64,000 nt of DNA from Methanosarcinaceae archaeon (GCA_020055655.1 JAIPUR010000004.1:62001-126000), one strand, 5' to 3'; shown: positions 27,117 to 37,691, counted from the first letter of the stretch. Notes: generated by a model not told the origin, from the sequence alone. Numbers and translations are program-made.

Positions 27117-29126
27117 ATGGCAGTTGAAAATTATGCATTCTTAATACCACTCTTACCTGCATTGGCTTTTGTACTTACTTTCTTCTTTGGGAAGAAATTG
27201 CCAAACGGCGGTGCAATTATACCAATAGCAGCAATTGCCACATCATTTGTAATTTCATTATTGATCACATTAAATTTACTTGCCAACCCTGAAGAGGTTG
27301 TAAGCCAGTCATTTAGCTGGTTCGCTATGTTGAATATTGGTATCCTTGTTGATCCATTAGCAGCTGTAATGCTTACAATGGTAACATTTGTCAGTTTGCT
27401 TATCCACATATATTCATTAGGATACATGTCACACGACAAGGCACAGTCCAGATACTTCGCAGAAACTGCATTGTTCACAGCATCAATGCTTGGTCTGATC
27501 CTTTCAGATAACATTCTGCAGCTCTTTATCTGCTGGGAACTTGTAGGTGTCTGTTCATTCCTGCTTATAGGATTCTGGTTCCAAAAGCCATCCGCTGCAA
27601 CAGCAGCAAAGAAAGCTTTCCTTACAACCAGAATTGGTGATGTAATGTTCCTTTCAGGAATAGTACTTTTATTCACAGACCTTTTCAAGATATATAATGG
27701 CGCAATTCCTGACGGTGTCTACATCCTCAGGTTCGATGTAATATTCTCTCACATTCCTGAAATCGCTGCAATGAATGCAACTATCTTTGGAATGGAAGTA
27801 AGTCACATCACAATTATCACACTGCTCTTCTTCGGTGGTGCAGTTGGTAAATCAGGTCAGTTCCCACTTCATGTATGGCTTCCGGATGCAATGGAAGGTC
27901 CAACAACGGTTTCTGCTCTAATTCACGCAGCAACAATGGTTACAGCCGGTGTCTATCTGGTTGCAAGGACATTCCCAATGTTTATAGCAGCTCCAAGCTC
28001 ACTTCTAGTAGTTGCATACCTCGGTGCATTCACAGCGATCTTCGCAGCAACCATGGGTATTGTAATGAATGATATCAAGCGTGTACTGGCATACTCAACT
28101 ATCAGTCAGCTTGGTTACATGATGCTCGGACTTGGTATCGGTGCAACCATCGGTGCAGAAGCAGTTGGGATCTCACTTTTCCACCTTATCAACCACGCAT
28201 TCTTCAAAGCACTCCTTTTCCTGTGCGCTGGTAGTGTTATTCACGCAGTAGGTACTCAGGATATGAGGCAGATGGGCGGTGTAGCTAAGGTAATGCCAAT
28301 AACAGCAGCTACAATGATCATTGCAGCTCTCGCACTTGGAGGATTCGGTATACCAGGTACTATAATAGGTACAAGTGGATTCTTCAGTAAGGACGCGATC
28401 ATCGAAAGCGCATATGTATTCGGTGCAAGCAGTGGAATGTGGATCCCATACGTGCTTTCAATCGTTGCAGCACTTCTTACATCACTTTACATCTTCAGGT
28501 TGATATTCATGACATTCTTCGGCAAAGCACGTACTGACTACGGAGGACATGAATCACCTGCAACAATGACAATTCCACTTTCAATACTTGCACTGTTCGC
28601 ACTCTTCTTCGGTGGTTTGGCCACTGAGAGATTCAACACATTCGTGAGTGATACATTCATGAACGATTTCGTGCATGTGAACATTGCTGAGCTTGCAGAG
28701 ATTGGCGGCTATCACCTTGGACATCACGGTCATGAGCCACTTATCATTCTCTGGTTGCCACTCATTGTAGCAGCAGCAGGTCTTTTGATCGCAGCTCTTG
28801 TTTATGGTATGAAAGTTGTCAACATGGACCGTCTTGTTTCAAGGAACAACCCGATCTACAAGCTTCTTTACAACAGGTATTATCAGAACGAACTGTTTAC
28901 CAACTTCTTTTCAGTCAAAGTTGTCTATGAAGGTCTTTCTTATGCAGGCCGTGCAATAGACACAGGATTTGACTGGCTTGTCGGCTGGTTAAGCGATCTG
29001 GTACTTGAAACCGGAGAGTCCCTGCGCCAGTTCCAGACTGGGGCTGTACAGAATTACGCAACCGCTGTGATAACAGGAGTAAGTCTTCTGATTATTCTTA
29101 TCAAAGTGGTCATGGAGGTACTCTAA
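27117..29126 (+). CDS. fpoL: F420H2 dehydrogenase subunit FpoL
   Basis: A 669-residue NuoL-type antiporter-like subunit with about 16 helices. It has the conserved CWELVGVCSFLLIGFW and the channel lysine region GKSGQFPLHVWLPDAMEGP, plus the long C-terminal lateral helix expected of NuoL. ATG 27117 follows GAGGTGGTAAAA; the GTG at 27108 lies inside that site. It is one of three large proton-pumping subunits. Confidence 0.96.
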   Translation: MAVENYAFLIPLLPALAFVLTFFFGKKLPNGGAIIPIAAIATSFVISLLITLNLLANPEEVVSQSFSWFAMLNIGILVDPLAAVMLTMVTFVSLLIHIYSLGYMSHDKAQSRYFAETALFTASMLGLILSDNILQLFICWELVGVCSFLLIGFWFQKPSAATAAKKAFLTTRIGDVMFLSGIVLLFTDLFKIYNGAIPDGVYILRFDVIFSHIPEIAAMNATIFGMEVSHITIITLLFFGGAVGKSGQFPLHVWLPDAMEGPTTVSALIHAATMVTAGVYLVARTFPMFIAAPSSLLVVAYLGAFTAIFAATMGIVMNDIKRVLAYSTISQLGYMMLGLGIGATIGAEAVGISLFHLINHAFFKALLFLCAGSVIHAVGTQDMRQMGGVAKVMPITAATMIIAALALGGFGIPGTIIGTSGFFSKDAIIESAYVFGASSGMWIPYVLSIVAALLTSLYIFRLIFMTFFGKARTDYGGHESPATMTIPLSILALFALFFGGLATERFNTFVSDTFMNDFVHVNIAELAEIGGYHLGHHGHEPLIILWLPLIVAAAGLLIAALVYGMKVVNMDRLVSRNNPIYKLLYNRYYQNELFTNFFSVKVVYEGLSYAGRAIDTGFDWLVGWLSDLVLETGESLRQFQTGAVQNYATAVITGVSLLIILIKVVMEVL

Positions 29127-30613
29127 TGTTGCCGATATTATCTTTGATCGTGCTAATACCTCTAGTATTTGCAGCACTTACATTATTAACAAAAACAAAA
29201 GAACAGGCAAGGTTAATGGCTCTTGTAGCCACAGTTTCCGTGTTGATACTTACACTTTACATGTACCTCAACTTCGATAGCACTACGGCTGCTCATCAAT
29301 TTGAAGAATTGTACCAGTGGGTACCTTCACTTGGAATAACCTACCACGTTGGTGTTGACGGAATAGCAATGCCATTGATACTTCTCAATGCCATTGTACT
29401 TCCATTCCTCGTACTCTTCACATGGAACGACGAGAGAAAATCACCAAACAAATTCTACGCACTTATATTGGGAACAGAAGCAGCTGTCATTGGTGTATTC
29501 ACAGCACTTGACTTCTTCCTGTTCTATGTATTCTGGGAACTTACCCTCATTCCGCTCTTCTTCATGGTGAGCATATGGGGTGGCCCGAACAAACATCATG
29601 CGTCAATCAAGTTCTTCATCTACACCCATGTGGCATCTCTTGTAATGCTTCTTGGAATCTTCGGACTCTACTTTGCAGCATGGGATATGACCGGAACTCC
29701 AACTCTGGATATACCAACCCTGCTTGCTCAGTTCCAGTTAATTGAATCCGCTTTATTGAAGGATATGATATTTCTCGCATTATTGTTCGGTTTCATTGTC
29801 AAGATCCCTTCCTTCCCATTCCATTCCTGGCAACCTGATGCATACACTGAAGCACCTACCGCAGGCAGCGTGCTCTTTGTAATGCTCAAGATCGGTGGAT
29901 ATGGATTGTTCAAGATAATGCTTCCAATGTTGCCTTTCACAGGATCACCAAACATGATGATCACAATAATGGCAGTACTTGGTTCAGTAAGTATTATCTA
30001 CGGTGCATTTCTCGCACTATCACAGAAAGACCTCAAGAGAATGGTCGCATATTCCAGTGTCAGTCACATGGGATACGTCCTTCTCGGTGCAGCAGGTCTT
30101 GTGTCACTCTCGGTATCAGGTGCAATGTTCCAGCAGTTCTCACACGGACTTATCATGAGTGTCATGTTCATGTCCTGTGGAATAATCAACAATAAGACCG
30201 GTACAAGAATAATGAACGACCTTGGAGGCCTTGCACAGAAGATGCCAAAACTGGCTGTTATCATGGTGCTGACTTTCATGGCATCCCTTGGACTTCCTGG
30301 ACTCAGTGGTTTCATCGCTGAAGTTTCAGTCCTTGCAGGATCATTTGGAAACCTTCCGGCATATGTGATAATTGCATTGGTGGCTATCGTTATAACAGGA
30401 GCATATCATCTCTGGGCTCTCCAGAGGACGATGTTTGGTGTATTCGATAAGAAACTTGGCACAATAACCGATATCAATAGATATCAGACATTGTCCATGG
30501 GTGTCATTGCAATACTCATATTGTATTTCGGATTGAACCCAAGTGCTGTGCTTGACATGATGTTAACAAATTCAGAACAAATAGCCAGTATGATGGCTGT
30601 TATGGGGGTCTAA
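29126..30613 (+). CDS. fpoM: F420H2 dehydrogenase subunit FpoM
   Basis: A 495-residue NuoM-type antiporter-like subunit with about 14 helices. Conserved are FFLFYVFWELTLIPLFFMV and KIPSFPFHSWQPDAYTEAP. The ATG overlaps the fpoL stop (TAATG), so the two are translationally coupled. Confidence 0.96.
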   Translation: MLPILSLIVLIPLVFAALTLLTKTKEQARLMALVATVSVLILTLYMYLNFDSTTAAHQFEELYQWVPSLGITYHVGVDGIAMPLILLNAIVLPFLVLFTWNDERKSPNKFYALILGTEAAVIGVFTALDFFLFYVFWELTLIPLFFMVSIWGGPNKHHASIKFFIYTHVASLVMLLGIFGLYFAAWDMTGTPTLDIPTLLAQFQLIESALLKDMIFLALLFGFIVKIPSFPFHSWQPDAYTEAPTAGSVLFVMLKIGGYGLFKIMLPMLPFTGSPNMMITIMAVLGSVSIIYGAFLALSQKDLKRMVAYSSVSHMGYVLLGAAGLVSLSVSGAMFQQFSHGLIMSVMFMSCGIINNKTGTRIMNDLGGLAQKMPKLAVIMVLTFMASLGLPGLSGFIAEVSVLAGSFGNLPAYVIIALVAIVITGAYHLWALQRTMFGVFDKKLGTITDINRYQTLSMGVIAILILYFGLNPSAVLDMMLTNSEQIASMMAVMGV

Positions 30614-30617
30614 TAAA

Positions 30618-32075
30618 ATGGCAGAAAATCTTATGTTATTCGCGCCTGAGTTAACTCTCGTACTAACCGGGCTGTTTGTACTAATGGTGGGACTTTTCCT
30701 GCCAACCGGTGCAAAGAAAGTACTCGGATACCTTGCAAGTATCGGTATCCTTGTGGCTTTGTCACTTACAGTTTCAAGCCTTGGAACTGAAGGGATGGCA
30801 TTCAATGACACATTGTCAGTAGATGCTCTTTCCCAGTTCTTCAAGATAGTGTTCCTTGTGGTCGCATTGATAGTTTCGATCGCATCCATAAAGTACACTG
30901 AAGGCAACAGCCACACTGAGGAATTTTACGCACTTTCAATATTCGCGACCATCGGAATGATGTTCGTAGCATCTGCAAATGATATCATGGTATTGTTTGT
31001 AGCATTCGAACTTGCAAGTCTGGCAACATATGCCCTGGCAGGATTCGAGAAGAAGAACCAAAAGTCACTTGAAGCTGCATTGAAGTACTTCATCATAGGT
31101 TCACTTTCAGCAGCAATGTTGCTATTTGGTATAAGCTTCATTTACGGCCTTACAGGAACAACAAGTATTCCAGGAATTGCAGCGAACATTACAGCTCTGT
31201 CCACAAGCCCAATGGGTATTGTTGCAGTAGTTCTCATGCTTGCCGGATTTGGTTTCAAGATCGCACTTGTACCGTTCCACATGTGGGCACCTGACACATA
31301 TCAGGGTGCACCATCTGTAGTATCTGCATTGCTTGCAGCAGGCTCAAAGAAGATGGGTATCGTTGCAGCATTCAAGATATTCATAGTTGCTCTGATAGCA
31401 CTTCAGGCAGAATGGCAGATCGCATTTGCAATTCTTGCAGTCGTAACAATGACATACGGAAATGTTGTAGCACTCAAGCAGACAAGTGTGAAGAGAATGC
31501 TTGCATACTCCTCACTTGCACAGGCAGGTTACATCTCAATGGCATTTGTGGTACTCACACCACTGGCATTGGGTGGTGGAATACTCTACGCACTTTCCCA
31601 CGGTTTCATGAAAGCAGGAGCTTTCATTGTAACTGCTGCAGTAGCTTACATGGTATTGTCTGATAACAAGGATTCTGAAGACACAGACCACATTGACAAC
31701 TTCAAGGGTCTTGGTGTAAGAATGCCAATTACGGCACTCTCTATGACCATCTTCGTATTCGCACTTGCAGGTATACCACTCACAGCAGGTTACATGAGTA
31801 AGTTCGTACTGTTCTCATCAACCATCCAGTCAGGATTCGCATGGCTTGCAGTCATTGCAATACTTAACAGTGCAATTTCCCTGTATTACTATGCAAAGAT
31901 CGTGAAATACATGTACTTCCTTCCAACAGATCTGGAAAAGGTTTCAGAACCACTCCCATACGTAGCTGCTCTTCTTATTGCAGTAGCTGGTGTATTTGCG
32001 ATCGGTTTCTGGCCAGAACCATTTATCCACTGGGCAATGGAAGCAGCAATGGTATTGATCCCTGGAGGTATGTAA
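30618..32075 (+). CDS. fpoN: F420H2 dehydrogenase subunit FpoN
   Basis: A 485-residue NuoN-type antiporter-like subunit with about 14 helices. The conserved region KIALVPFHMWAPDTYQGAP holds the channel lysine and histidine, and LFVAFELASLATYALAGF holds the conserved helix-5 glutamate. It starts four bases after fpoM. Confidence 0.96.
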   Translation: MAENLMLFAPELTLVLTGLFVLMVGLFLPTGAKKVLGYLASIGILVALSLTVSSLGTEGMAFNDTLSVDALSQFFKIVFLVVALIVSIASIKYTEGNSHTEEFYALSIFATIGMMFVASANDIMVLFVAFELASLATYALAGFEKKNQKSLEAALKYFIIGSLSAAMLLFGISFIYGLTGTTSIPGIAANITALSTSPMGIVAVVLMLAGFGFKIALVPFHMWAPDTYQGAPSVVSALLAAGSKKMGIVAAFKIFIVALIALQAEWQIAFAILAVVTMTYGNVVALKQTSVKRMLAYSSLAQAGYISMAFVVLTPLALGGGILYALSHGFMKAGAFIVTAAVAYMVLSDNKDSEDTDHIDNFKGLGVRMPITALSMTIFVFALAGIPLTAGYMSKFVLFSSTIQSGFAWLAVIAILNSAISLYYYAKIVKYMYFLPTDLEKVSEPLPYVAALLIAVAGVFAIGFWPEPFIHWAMEAAMVLIPGGM

Positions 32076-32076
32076 T

Positions 32077-32433
32077 ATGACAGATTGTGATCTATGTGGA
32101 GTTGGAATTCCAACAGTAGCTCCAGTAAGAGTATTTAAACCAAAATATGCTCATTCATATCCAAATGGAATGTGGCAAGGTCTTTGTGAACCTTGCCTGG
32201 ATTCCGCTAACAAAGTGAACGAAGAGATCGCAGGAGCTAGCTGTGGAACAGCTGGCAAATGTGTTCTTTGCGGTGCAATTGCACAGCTTTTTGATGTTGA
32301 TATCAAAAGGCCTTCATTTTCTAAAGGAGAGGATGAGGATACAGTTCAGCTCTGTAAGCAATGCCTGTCTTCCATTGGCGAAGCTCATGAAAGATGGGAA
32401 GATGAAAAAGCTGAAGAAGAAGCACATCATTAA
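32077..32433 (+). CDS. fpoO: FpoO, methanogen-specific subunit of the Fpo operon
   Basis: A 118-residue soluble protein with four CxxC motifs: CDLC, CEPC, CVLC and CKQC. It ends in a charged tail (EDEKAEEEAHH region). FpoO is the last fpo gene in Methanosarcinaceae and has no NADH dehydrogenase counterpart; an iron-sulfur role has been suggested for it. The cysteine spacing would suit a zinc ribbon or a rubredoxin-like metal site. It follows fpoN by one base and is followed by the operon terminator. Confidence 0.9.
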   Translation: MTDCDLCGVGIPTVAPVRVFKPKYAHSYPNGMWQGLCEPCLDSANKVNEEIAGASCGTAGKCVLCGAIAQLFDVDIKRPSFSKGEDEDTVQLCKQCLSSIGEAHERWEDEKAEEEAHH

Positions 32434-32437
32434 AAGA

Positions 32438-32475
32438 GGTCGGTAATAACCGATCTACTCTTTTCTTTTTTTTTA
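32438..32475 (+). terminator. fpo operon terminator
   Basis: Arms GGTCGGT and ACCGATC (32438-32455) form a seven-pair stem with one G-U, closed by an AATA loop and followed within four bases by a long T run. It starts four bases after the fpoO stop. Confidence 0.8.
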
Positions 32476-32760
32476 TTAGATTTTGGCATTATATATTCTT
32501 ATTTAAACACTTTTTTGTTACTGAATAGGGTGTATAGAAATCATTCCTGCAAATATTGCCAATGATATGGATATGAAATAGGATAATTACAAATAAAACA
32601 CTTTGTCCATCAAATTTATATCAATACAAATCCAATAAATATTGGGTTAGTGGGTACTGTTTATTCAAGACAATTAGAATTCACTGAGATATGTTCGATT
32701 TTACTTACGCAAATATGTAATTAATATCTGGCAATAATAGCTGCAAGGGGTGGACTTGCT
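32476..32760 (+). other. AT-rich intergenic region before the P-type ATPase
   Basis: About 285 bp of AT-rich sequence without a credible reading frame or RNA gene. It contains several TATA-like stretches, for example TTATATATTC near 32490 and TTTATATC near 32610. The ribosome binding site AAGGGGTGGA for the ATPase lies at its right end. Confidence 0.55.
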
Positions 32761-35208
32761 GTGGACCAAACTCTCATAAGCATGGAAGAAGCAAAGAACG
32801 CAAGCATCAATGAATTGTTAGAGAAATTCTCATCGAGTGAAATAGGTATTTCTGCTTCAGAAGCAAAAGAACGACTTCAGCGATACGGGCCTAATGAGAT
32901 CACTGAAAAGAAAACCAACTCAATTGTCAAATTCTTAAGCTATTTTTGGGGACCCATTCCATGGATGATCGAGATCGCAGCAATCCTATCTGCAATCCTC
33001 CATCGGTGGGAGGACTTTTCGATTATATTTTCGCTGCTGATGTTAAATGCCATAGTCGGATTCTGGCAGGAACACAAAGCAGACAATGCTATTGAATTGT
33101 TAAAACAGAAATTAGCCGTGAAAGCGCGGGTGCTTCGCGATAAGAAATGGCTTGAAGTCGCTGCTCGCGAAATAGTGCCAGGGGATGTTATTCGCCTACG
33201 CTTAGGTGATATTTTACCCGCGGATGTTAAACTTATAGATGGGGATTATCTGCTGATAGATGAATCTGCATTAACCGGAGAGTCCCTCCCTGTGGAAAAG
33301 CATGTTCTTGATGTTGCATACTCCGGCTCCGTTATCCGCCAGGGTGAAATGGATGCATTGGTAGTTGCTACTGGAATGGGCACATATTTCGGTAAGACCG
33401 CTAAGCTGGTTGAAGAAGCCAAAACCCAAAGCCACTTCCAAAAAGCTGTCATCAAGATCGGTGATTACCTGATCGTTTTTGCTCTTGTACTTGTAGTCCT
33501 GATATTTTTTGTGGTGCTTTATCGTCATGAAAGTCTACTGGATTTTTTCCAATTTGCGCTGGTACTAATTGTAGCAGCGATACCGGCAGCCCTTCCGGCA
33601 GTTCTTTCGGTGACCATGGCTGTAGGCGCGATATCTCTGGCTAAAGAGGGAGCTATCGTTACTAAACTTGCTGCTATCGAGGAGCTGGCTGGAATGGATA
33701 TTTTGTGTTCAGATAAGACGGGCACAATTACTAAAAATGAGCTGGTCCTGTCCGAAATACAGCCCTTCAATGGTTTTTCAGAAAAAGATGTACTTCTATT
33801 TGCCATTTTGGCATCTAGAGAGGAGAATCAGGATCCCATTGATAATGCAATTGTCATGAAAACCAAAACTATACAGGATCTTGACGGGATAAATTCTAGC
33901 TACAAGGTAATTGCGTTCAAACCTTTTGACCCCGTTTCAAAAATGACAGAAGCTACAATAGAACATACCAATGGAAATCGGTTCAGGGTAACTAAGGGTG
34001 CACCCCAAGTAATTCTATCTCTTGTAGACAGCAAAGATACATCCAGTGCACAAGTTGATGAAGATGTTAACAATTTTGCTTCCAAAGGATATCGGGCATT
34101 AGGTGTTGCCAGAACCGATGCTCAAGGAAGCTGGCATTTTGCAGGCCTTATTGCCCTTTACGACCCACCCCGCGAAGATTCCAAAGAAACCATCAAAAAA
34201 GCAAAATCCATGGGTGTGAATGTCAAAATGGTTACCGGTGATCACCTCGCTATTGCTAAGGAGATTTCCAAACAAGTAAACCTAAACCCAGAAATCGCGC
34301 TTGCTACTTCCTTTCTGGATATGCCCGACAGGAAAGCACAAGATATTGTTGAAACCGCAAATGGTTTTGCCCAAGTTTTCCCGGAGCATAAGTATCATAT
34401 TGTTGAACTATTGCAGCGTAAGGGTCATATTATAGGTATGACGGGAGACGGGGTCAATGATGCACCAGCCCTAAAAAAGGCCGATGCAGGTATTGCTGTT
34501 GCCGGTGCTACGAACGCAGCCAAATCCGCAGCTGATATCGTGCTAACAAATCTTGGGCTTTCCGTCATTATCGATGCGATCAAAGAGAGTCGTAAAATAT
34601 TCCAGCGGATGAACAATTATTCCATCTATCGTATTGCTGAAACAATTCGCATACTGCTTTTCATAACTCTTTCCATCATCGTATTTCAGTTCTATCCCGT
34701 TACTGCATTAATGATAGTTTTGTTAGCACTTCTAAATGACGCACCGATCATGACCATTGCTTATGATAATGTCAAATATTCAGATATGCCGGAAAAATGG
34801 GATATGCGAACTTTATTAAGTATGGCTACCATACTTGGAGTTATTGGAGTTACTACATCATTTGGAATTCTTTATATTGGCTTACATATTTTTCATTTAG
34901 ATCATGAAGTTCTCCAGTCTTTTATCTATCTAAAGCTTTCTGTAGCTGGCCATTTAACATTGTTTGTAGCAAGAACAAAAGGTCCATTTTGGTCAGTAAA
35001 ACCAGCAATACCTTTATTTATAGCGGTTATAGCTACACAACTTATTGCCACCATTATTACGGTTTATGGAATTTTACTTCCTGCAATGGGTTGGGATCTA
35101 GCACTTTTTGTTTGGGTATATGCATTGGCAGCATTTTTTATAACAGATTTTATAAAAGTCTACGCATATAACTTACTTGATCATACAGGAATTAGATTTC
35201 ATAAATAA
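32761..35208 (+). CDS. plasma-membrane type P-type H+-ATPase (P3A)
   Basis: An 815-residue P-type ATPase. It has the actuator motif LTGESLPVEK, the phosphorylation motif CSDKTGTITKN (Asp near residue 318), KGAPQ in the nucleotide domain and GDGVNDAPALKKADAG in the hinge. About ten membrane helices are visible, and the helix-4 PAALPAV motif fits the proton-pumping P3A class rather than Ca2+ or heavy-metal pumps. It would export protons or raise membrane potential at ATP cost. The start is GTG with AAGGGGTGGA upstream. It stands alone. Arginine codons such as CGG and CGC look more frequent than in the neighbouring fpo genes, so lateral acquisition is possible. Confidence 0.92.
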   Translation: MDQTLISMEEAKNASINELLEKFSSSEIGISASEAKERLQRYGPNEITEKKTNSIVKFLSYFWGPIPWMIEIAAILSAILHRWEDFSIIFSLLMLNAIVGFWQEHKADNAIELLKQKLAVKARVLRDKKWLEVAAREIVPGDVIRLRLGDILPADVKLIDGDYLLIDESALTGESLPVEKHVLDVAYSGSVIRQGEMDALVVATGMGTYFGKTAKLVEEAKTQSHFQKAVIKIGDYLIVFALVLVVLIFFVVLYRHESLLDFFQFALVLIVAAIPAALPAVLSVTMAVGAISLAKEGAIVTKLAAIEELAGMDILCSDKTGTITKNELVLSEIQPFNGFSEKDVLLFAILASREENQDPIDNAIVMKTKTIQDLDGINSSYKVIAFKPFDPVSKMTEATIEHTNGNRFRVTKGAPQVILSLVDSKDTSSAQVDEDVNNFASKGYRALGVARTDAQGSWHFAGLIALYDPPREDSKETIKKAKSMGVNVKMVTGDHLAIAKEISKQVNLNPEIALATSFLDMPDRKAQDIVETANGFAQVFPEHKYHIVELLQRKGHIIGMTGDGVNDAPALKKADAGIAVAGATNAAKSAADIVLTNLGLSVIIDAIKESRKIFQRMNNYSIYRIAETIRILLFITLSIIVFQFYPVTALMIVLLALLNDAPIMTIAYDNVKYSDMPEKWDMRTLLSMATILGVIGVTTSFGILYIGLHIFHLDHEVLQSFIYLKLSVAGHLTLFVARTKGPFWSVKPAIPLFIAVIATQLIATIITVYGILLPAMGWDLALFVWVYALAAFFITDFIKVYAYNLLDHTGIRFHK

Positions 35209-35369
35209 AATAATATGTTTATAGTAAACTTGTGATATTTGTATAATATACGACTAACGAATGATATTCAAAACCATCTATTCCCATGAGTAATAATCAT
35301 AATGGATATGAATAGATCATGACAACATATTTGGTGCTATAATCCTATTTAATATGGGTGTGATAGTTA

Positions 35370-36278
35370 ATGGTAGGGAGATATAATATAATCCGTTTTG
35401 TAATGGTATTCATTTTTCTGACAATAATTGCAGGTGCTGCATCAGCTGCTACGATTACTGTAGGTAATGATATAGGGGCAAATTATGCCAATATACAGGA
35501 TGCTATAGACAATGCAAACTCAGGAGATACAATTCTTGTTAACCCAGGCACCTATAGGGAGAATGTCAACGTAAACAAACCATTAACAATAATCTCAAGA
35601 TCCGAAAACCCCGATCATACTGTTGTTCAAGCTAGTAAAAATAATCATGTTTTCCATGTAACATCAAATAATGTAACAGTCATAGGTTTTAAGATAACGG
35701 GTACCCATGGTCCTACAAAAGCGGGATTTTATCTAGATGGAGTTCAAGAATGCACAATTGCCAACAATATCTTATCAAACAATGAGAATGGTATTGGCCT
35801 TGTTTCTTCCATTAACAATACTATAATCAATAACACTATAAACTCGAATAGTTTTGAGCGCATCGATCTTGAGCGCTCAAGTAATAATGAGTTGAGCAAT
35901 AACACTATAATTTCAAATATGTGGGATGGAATGATTCTAGAGGCTTCCAATAACAACAGATTTAGCAATAACATCATAAATTCAAACCGCATGGACGGAA
36001 TTTCCTTTATTAATTCCAACAACAACAGGGTCAACAATAATACTATTAATTCAAATGGCCAGAATGGGATATCCCTGGATATATCTAACAACAACACACT
36101 AAACGATAATTTTCTATTAAACAATAGCAAAGGAATCAAGGCAGATTATACTGAAAACCATATTTACGATAACCACATCAATGATAGAGAACTCTCTAGG
36201 GTACCATTTGTTAGCACTTTCATAACTGTGATAATACTCGGAATTGGTTACATCTTCATAAGAAAAAAACAAAAATAA
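35370..36278 (+). CDS. secreted parallel beta-helix (NosD/PbH1-like) surface protein
   Basis: A 302-residue protein. A signal peptide ends near ...GAASA (residue 27), followed by TITVGNDIGANYANIQDAID, the usual entry to NosD-like right-handed beta-helices. Residues about 125-255 are 23-residue PbH1 repeats of the type NNTIxSNxxxGIxLxxSNNN. A hydrophobic C-terminal segment (VSTFITVIILGIGYIFI) and RKKQK anchor it to the membrane. It is probably a cell-surface carbohydrate-binding or structural protein (inference). The short repeat number compared with other archaeal members suggests a small version of the family. Confidence 0.82.
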   Translation: MVGRYNIIRFVMVFIFLTIIAGAASAATITVGNDIGANYANIQDAIDNANSGDTILVNPGTYRENVNVNKPLTIISRSENPDHTVVQASKNNHVFHVTSNNVTVIGFKITGTHGPTKAGFYLDGVQECTIANNILSNNENGIGLVSSINNTIINNTINSNSFERIDLERSSNNELSNNTIISNMWDGMILEASNNNRFSNNIINSNRMDGISFINSNNNRVNNNTINSNGQNGISLDISNNNTLNDNFLLNNSKGIKADYTENHIYDNHINDRELSRVPFVSTFITVIILGIGYIFIRKKQK

Positions 36279-36407
36279 CCAATCTGCCCACAGTCCCTAA
36301 AATCTCAAATGTATGATAAATAGGGGCTATGTAGATATCTTATTTTCTCTAATTAACAAGAGAATCTATACATTGCCTTTTATTCCTTTTTCTGCTAAAT
36401 CTCTTCT

Positions 36408-37691
36408 TTAATAGAACGCAATGTAAAAAGCTGTAGTAAGTGTAATACTTACTATTCCCATAATTACTCCCCCGAAAGTATATGATCTTAATACTTCTAT
36501 AGGCTTCATTTCAGCCAGGTCACCGAATATCCAGAAGAATGGATCATTAAAGTGTGATATCAAAAATGTTCCTGAAGCCATTGAGAATAAAACTATGAAA
36601 GCAGGCAGGCCCAACTGTGGCAGAATAGGTATCACAAGGGAAGGGGCTACAAGCATTGTGACCACTCTGGAACCCTGCACACTCTGGATTGCCACAGCTA
36701 TCAGGAAAGGCACAAGGATGGATGGTATGCTAATTCCAAGCATCATATTTCCAAGCTCTTCCCCAGCTCCGACCATGAGAAGTGTTGCACCCAAAGCTCC
36801 TCCTCCGCACATATCAAGCAGAACAACTCCGCTTCTTCTAATTGCCTTCTCTATCCATGCGCGTACATCGGAAAAATCAAAATGTCTTCCTGGAAGTATT
36901 GCTGACAACGCAACGCCGACTAGTAATGCAATATTAGGATTTCCAAGAAAATCCAGGACTGTAATGTTGGTAAAAACCTCAGCAAGTATCAGGATAATGG
37001 GTATCATTAGTGGTGAATATGAATCAATTCTTCCAGGCTTGTTAATATTCTCCAAATTCAATTTGTTTTCATCCTCAAAGTAATCACTCATATCCGTAAA
37101 ATTACAGACTTTGCTTGCGTATAAGTATCCGGTAAATGAAACAATAAGTGCAATTATAATGCCCGGAAGCATAATCTCCCGGCTTGTGATTCCAAGCTCA
37201 CCTGCCGCTGAAAAAATAACCGGAGAAGGGTATATTAGGTTATATGATGCAAGAGTTCCCAGTACAAGAACAGTAGCTGCAAATCCCTTTGGGAGCTGGA
37301 GCTTTGTTTTTATTTCCTTTGCCAGAGGAATAAAGACCACATATGCGAGTATGCAACACATGAGGGGCACAGCAAAAACAAACCCAAGTAAATTAAGCGA
37401 TAACAATGGCTTTTTTGATAGGGTTATAACATCTTCTGCAATTACTGAGGTCGCTCCACTTCGGTGAAGTACTGTGCCTATTATGCTTCCTGCTGCAATC
37501 ACAATAGCAAAATGTGAAAATACTTTTCCCATGCCGGAGGAAATAGAAGCAATTGCATCAATCGGCTCACCTGCAAGTATGCCTACAAAAATAGAAGCTG
37601 TAATAAGACTTAAGAATGGATGTATTTTGAATTTAGCAGTTAGTAAAAGAATAACTAGCAGTGTGAATGAAATGATTAGCAGAGAGTTCAT
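36408..37691 (-). CDS. GntP family permease (gluconate/organic acid type)
   Basis: A 427-residue membrane protein with about 12 helices, built like GntP family carriers: NSLLIISFTLLVILLLTAKF at the start, a GTVLHRSGATSVIAEDV loop near residue 72, and SHFNDPFFWIFGDL near residue 375, the conserved family signature. Family members import gluconate, glycerate or related hydroxy acids with protons. The true substrate in a methanogen is unknown, and no sugar-acid enzyme gene is adjacent. A strong inverted repeat lies just upstream of the ATG. Confidence 0.88.
   Translation of the reverse strand: MNSLLIISFTLLVILLLTAKFKIHPFLSLITASIFVGILAGEPIDAIASISSGMGKVFSHFAIVIAAGSIIGTVLHRSGATSVIAEDVITLSKKPLLSLNLLGFVFAVPLMCCILAYVVFIPLAKEIKTKLQLPKGFAATVLVLGTLASYNLIYPSPVIFSAAGELGITSREIMLPGIIIALIVSFTGYLYASKVCNFTDMSDYFEDENKLNLENINKPGRIDSYSPLMIPIILILAEVFTNITVLDFLGNPNIALLVGVALSAILPGRHFDFSDVRAWIEKAIRRSGVVLLDMCGGGALGATLLMVGAGEELGNMMLGISIPSILVPFLIAVAIQSVQGSRVVTMLVAPSLVIPILPQLGLPAFIVLFSMASGTFLISHFNDPFFWIFGDLAEMKPIEVLRSYTFGGVIMGIVSITLTTAFYIAFY

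Noticed and set aside
27131-27688. 185-codon frame antisense to fpoL
   Set aside because: Lies entirely within a conserved proton-pump gene and has no start signal or family resemblance.
35820-36120. Tandem repeats as a CRISPR-like array
   Set aside because: The repetition is degenerate, in phase with codons, and explained by 23-residue beta-helix coils.
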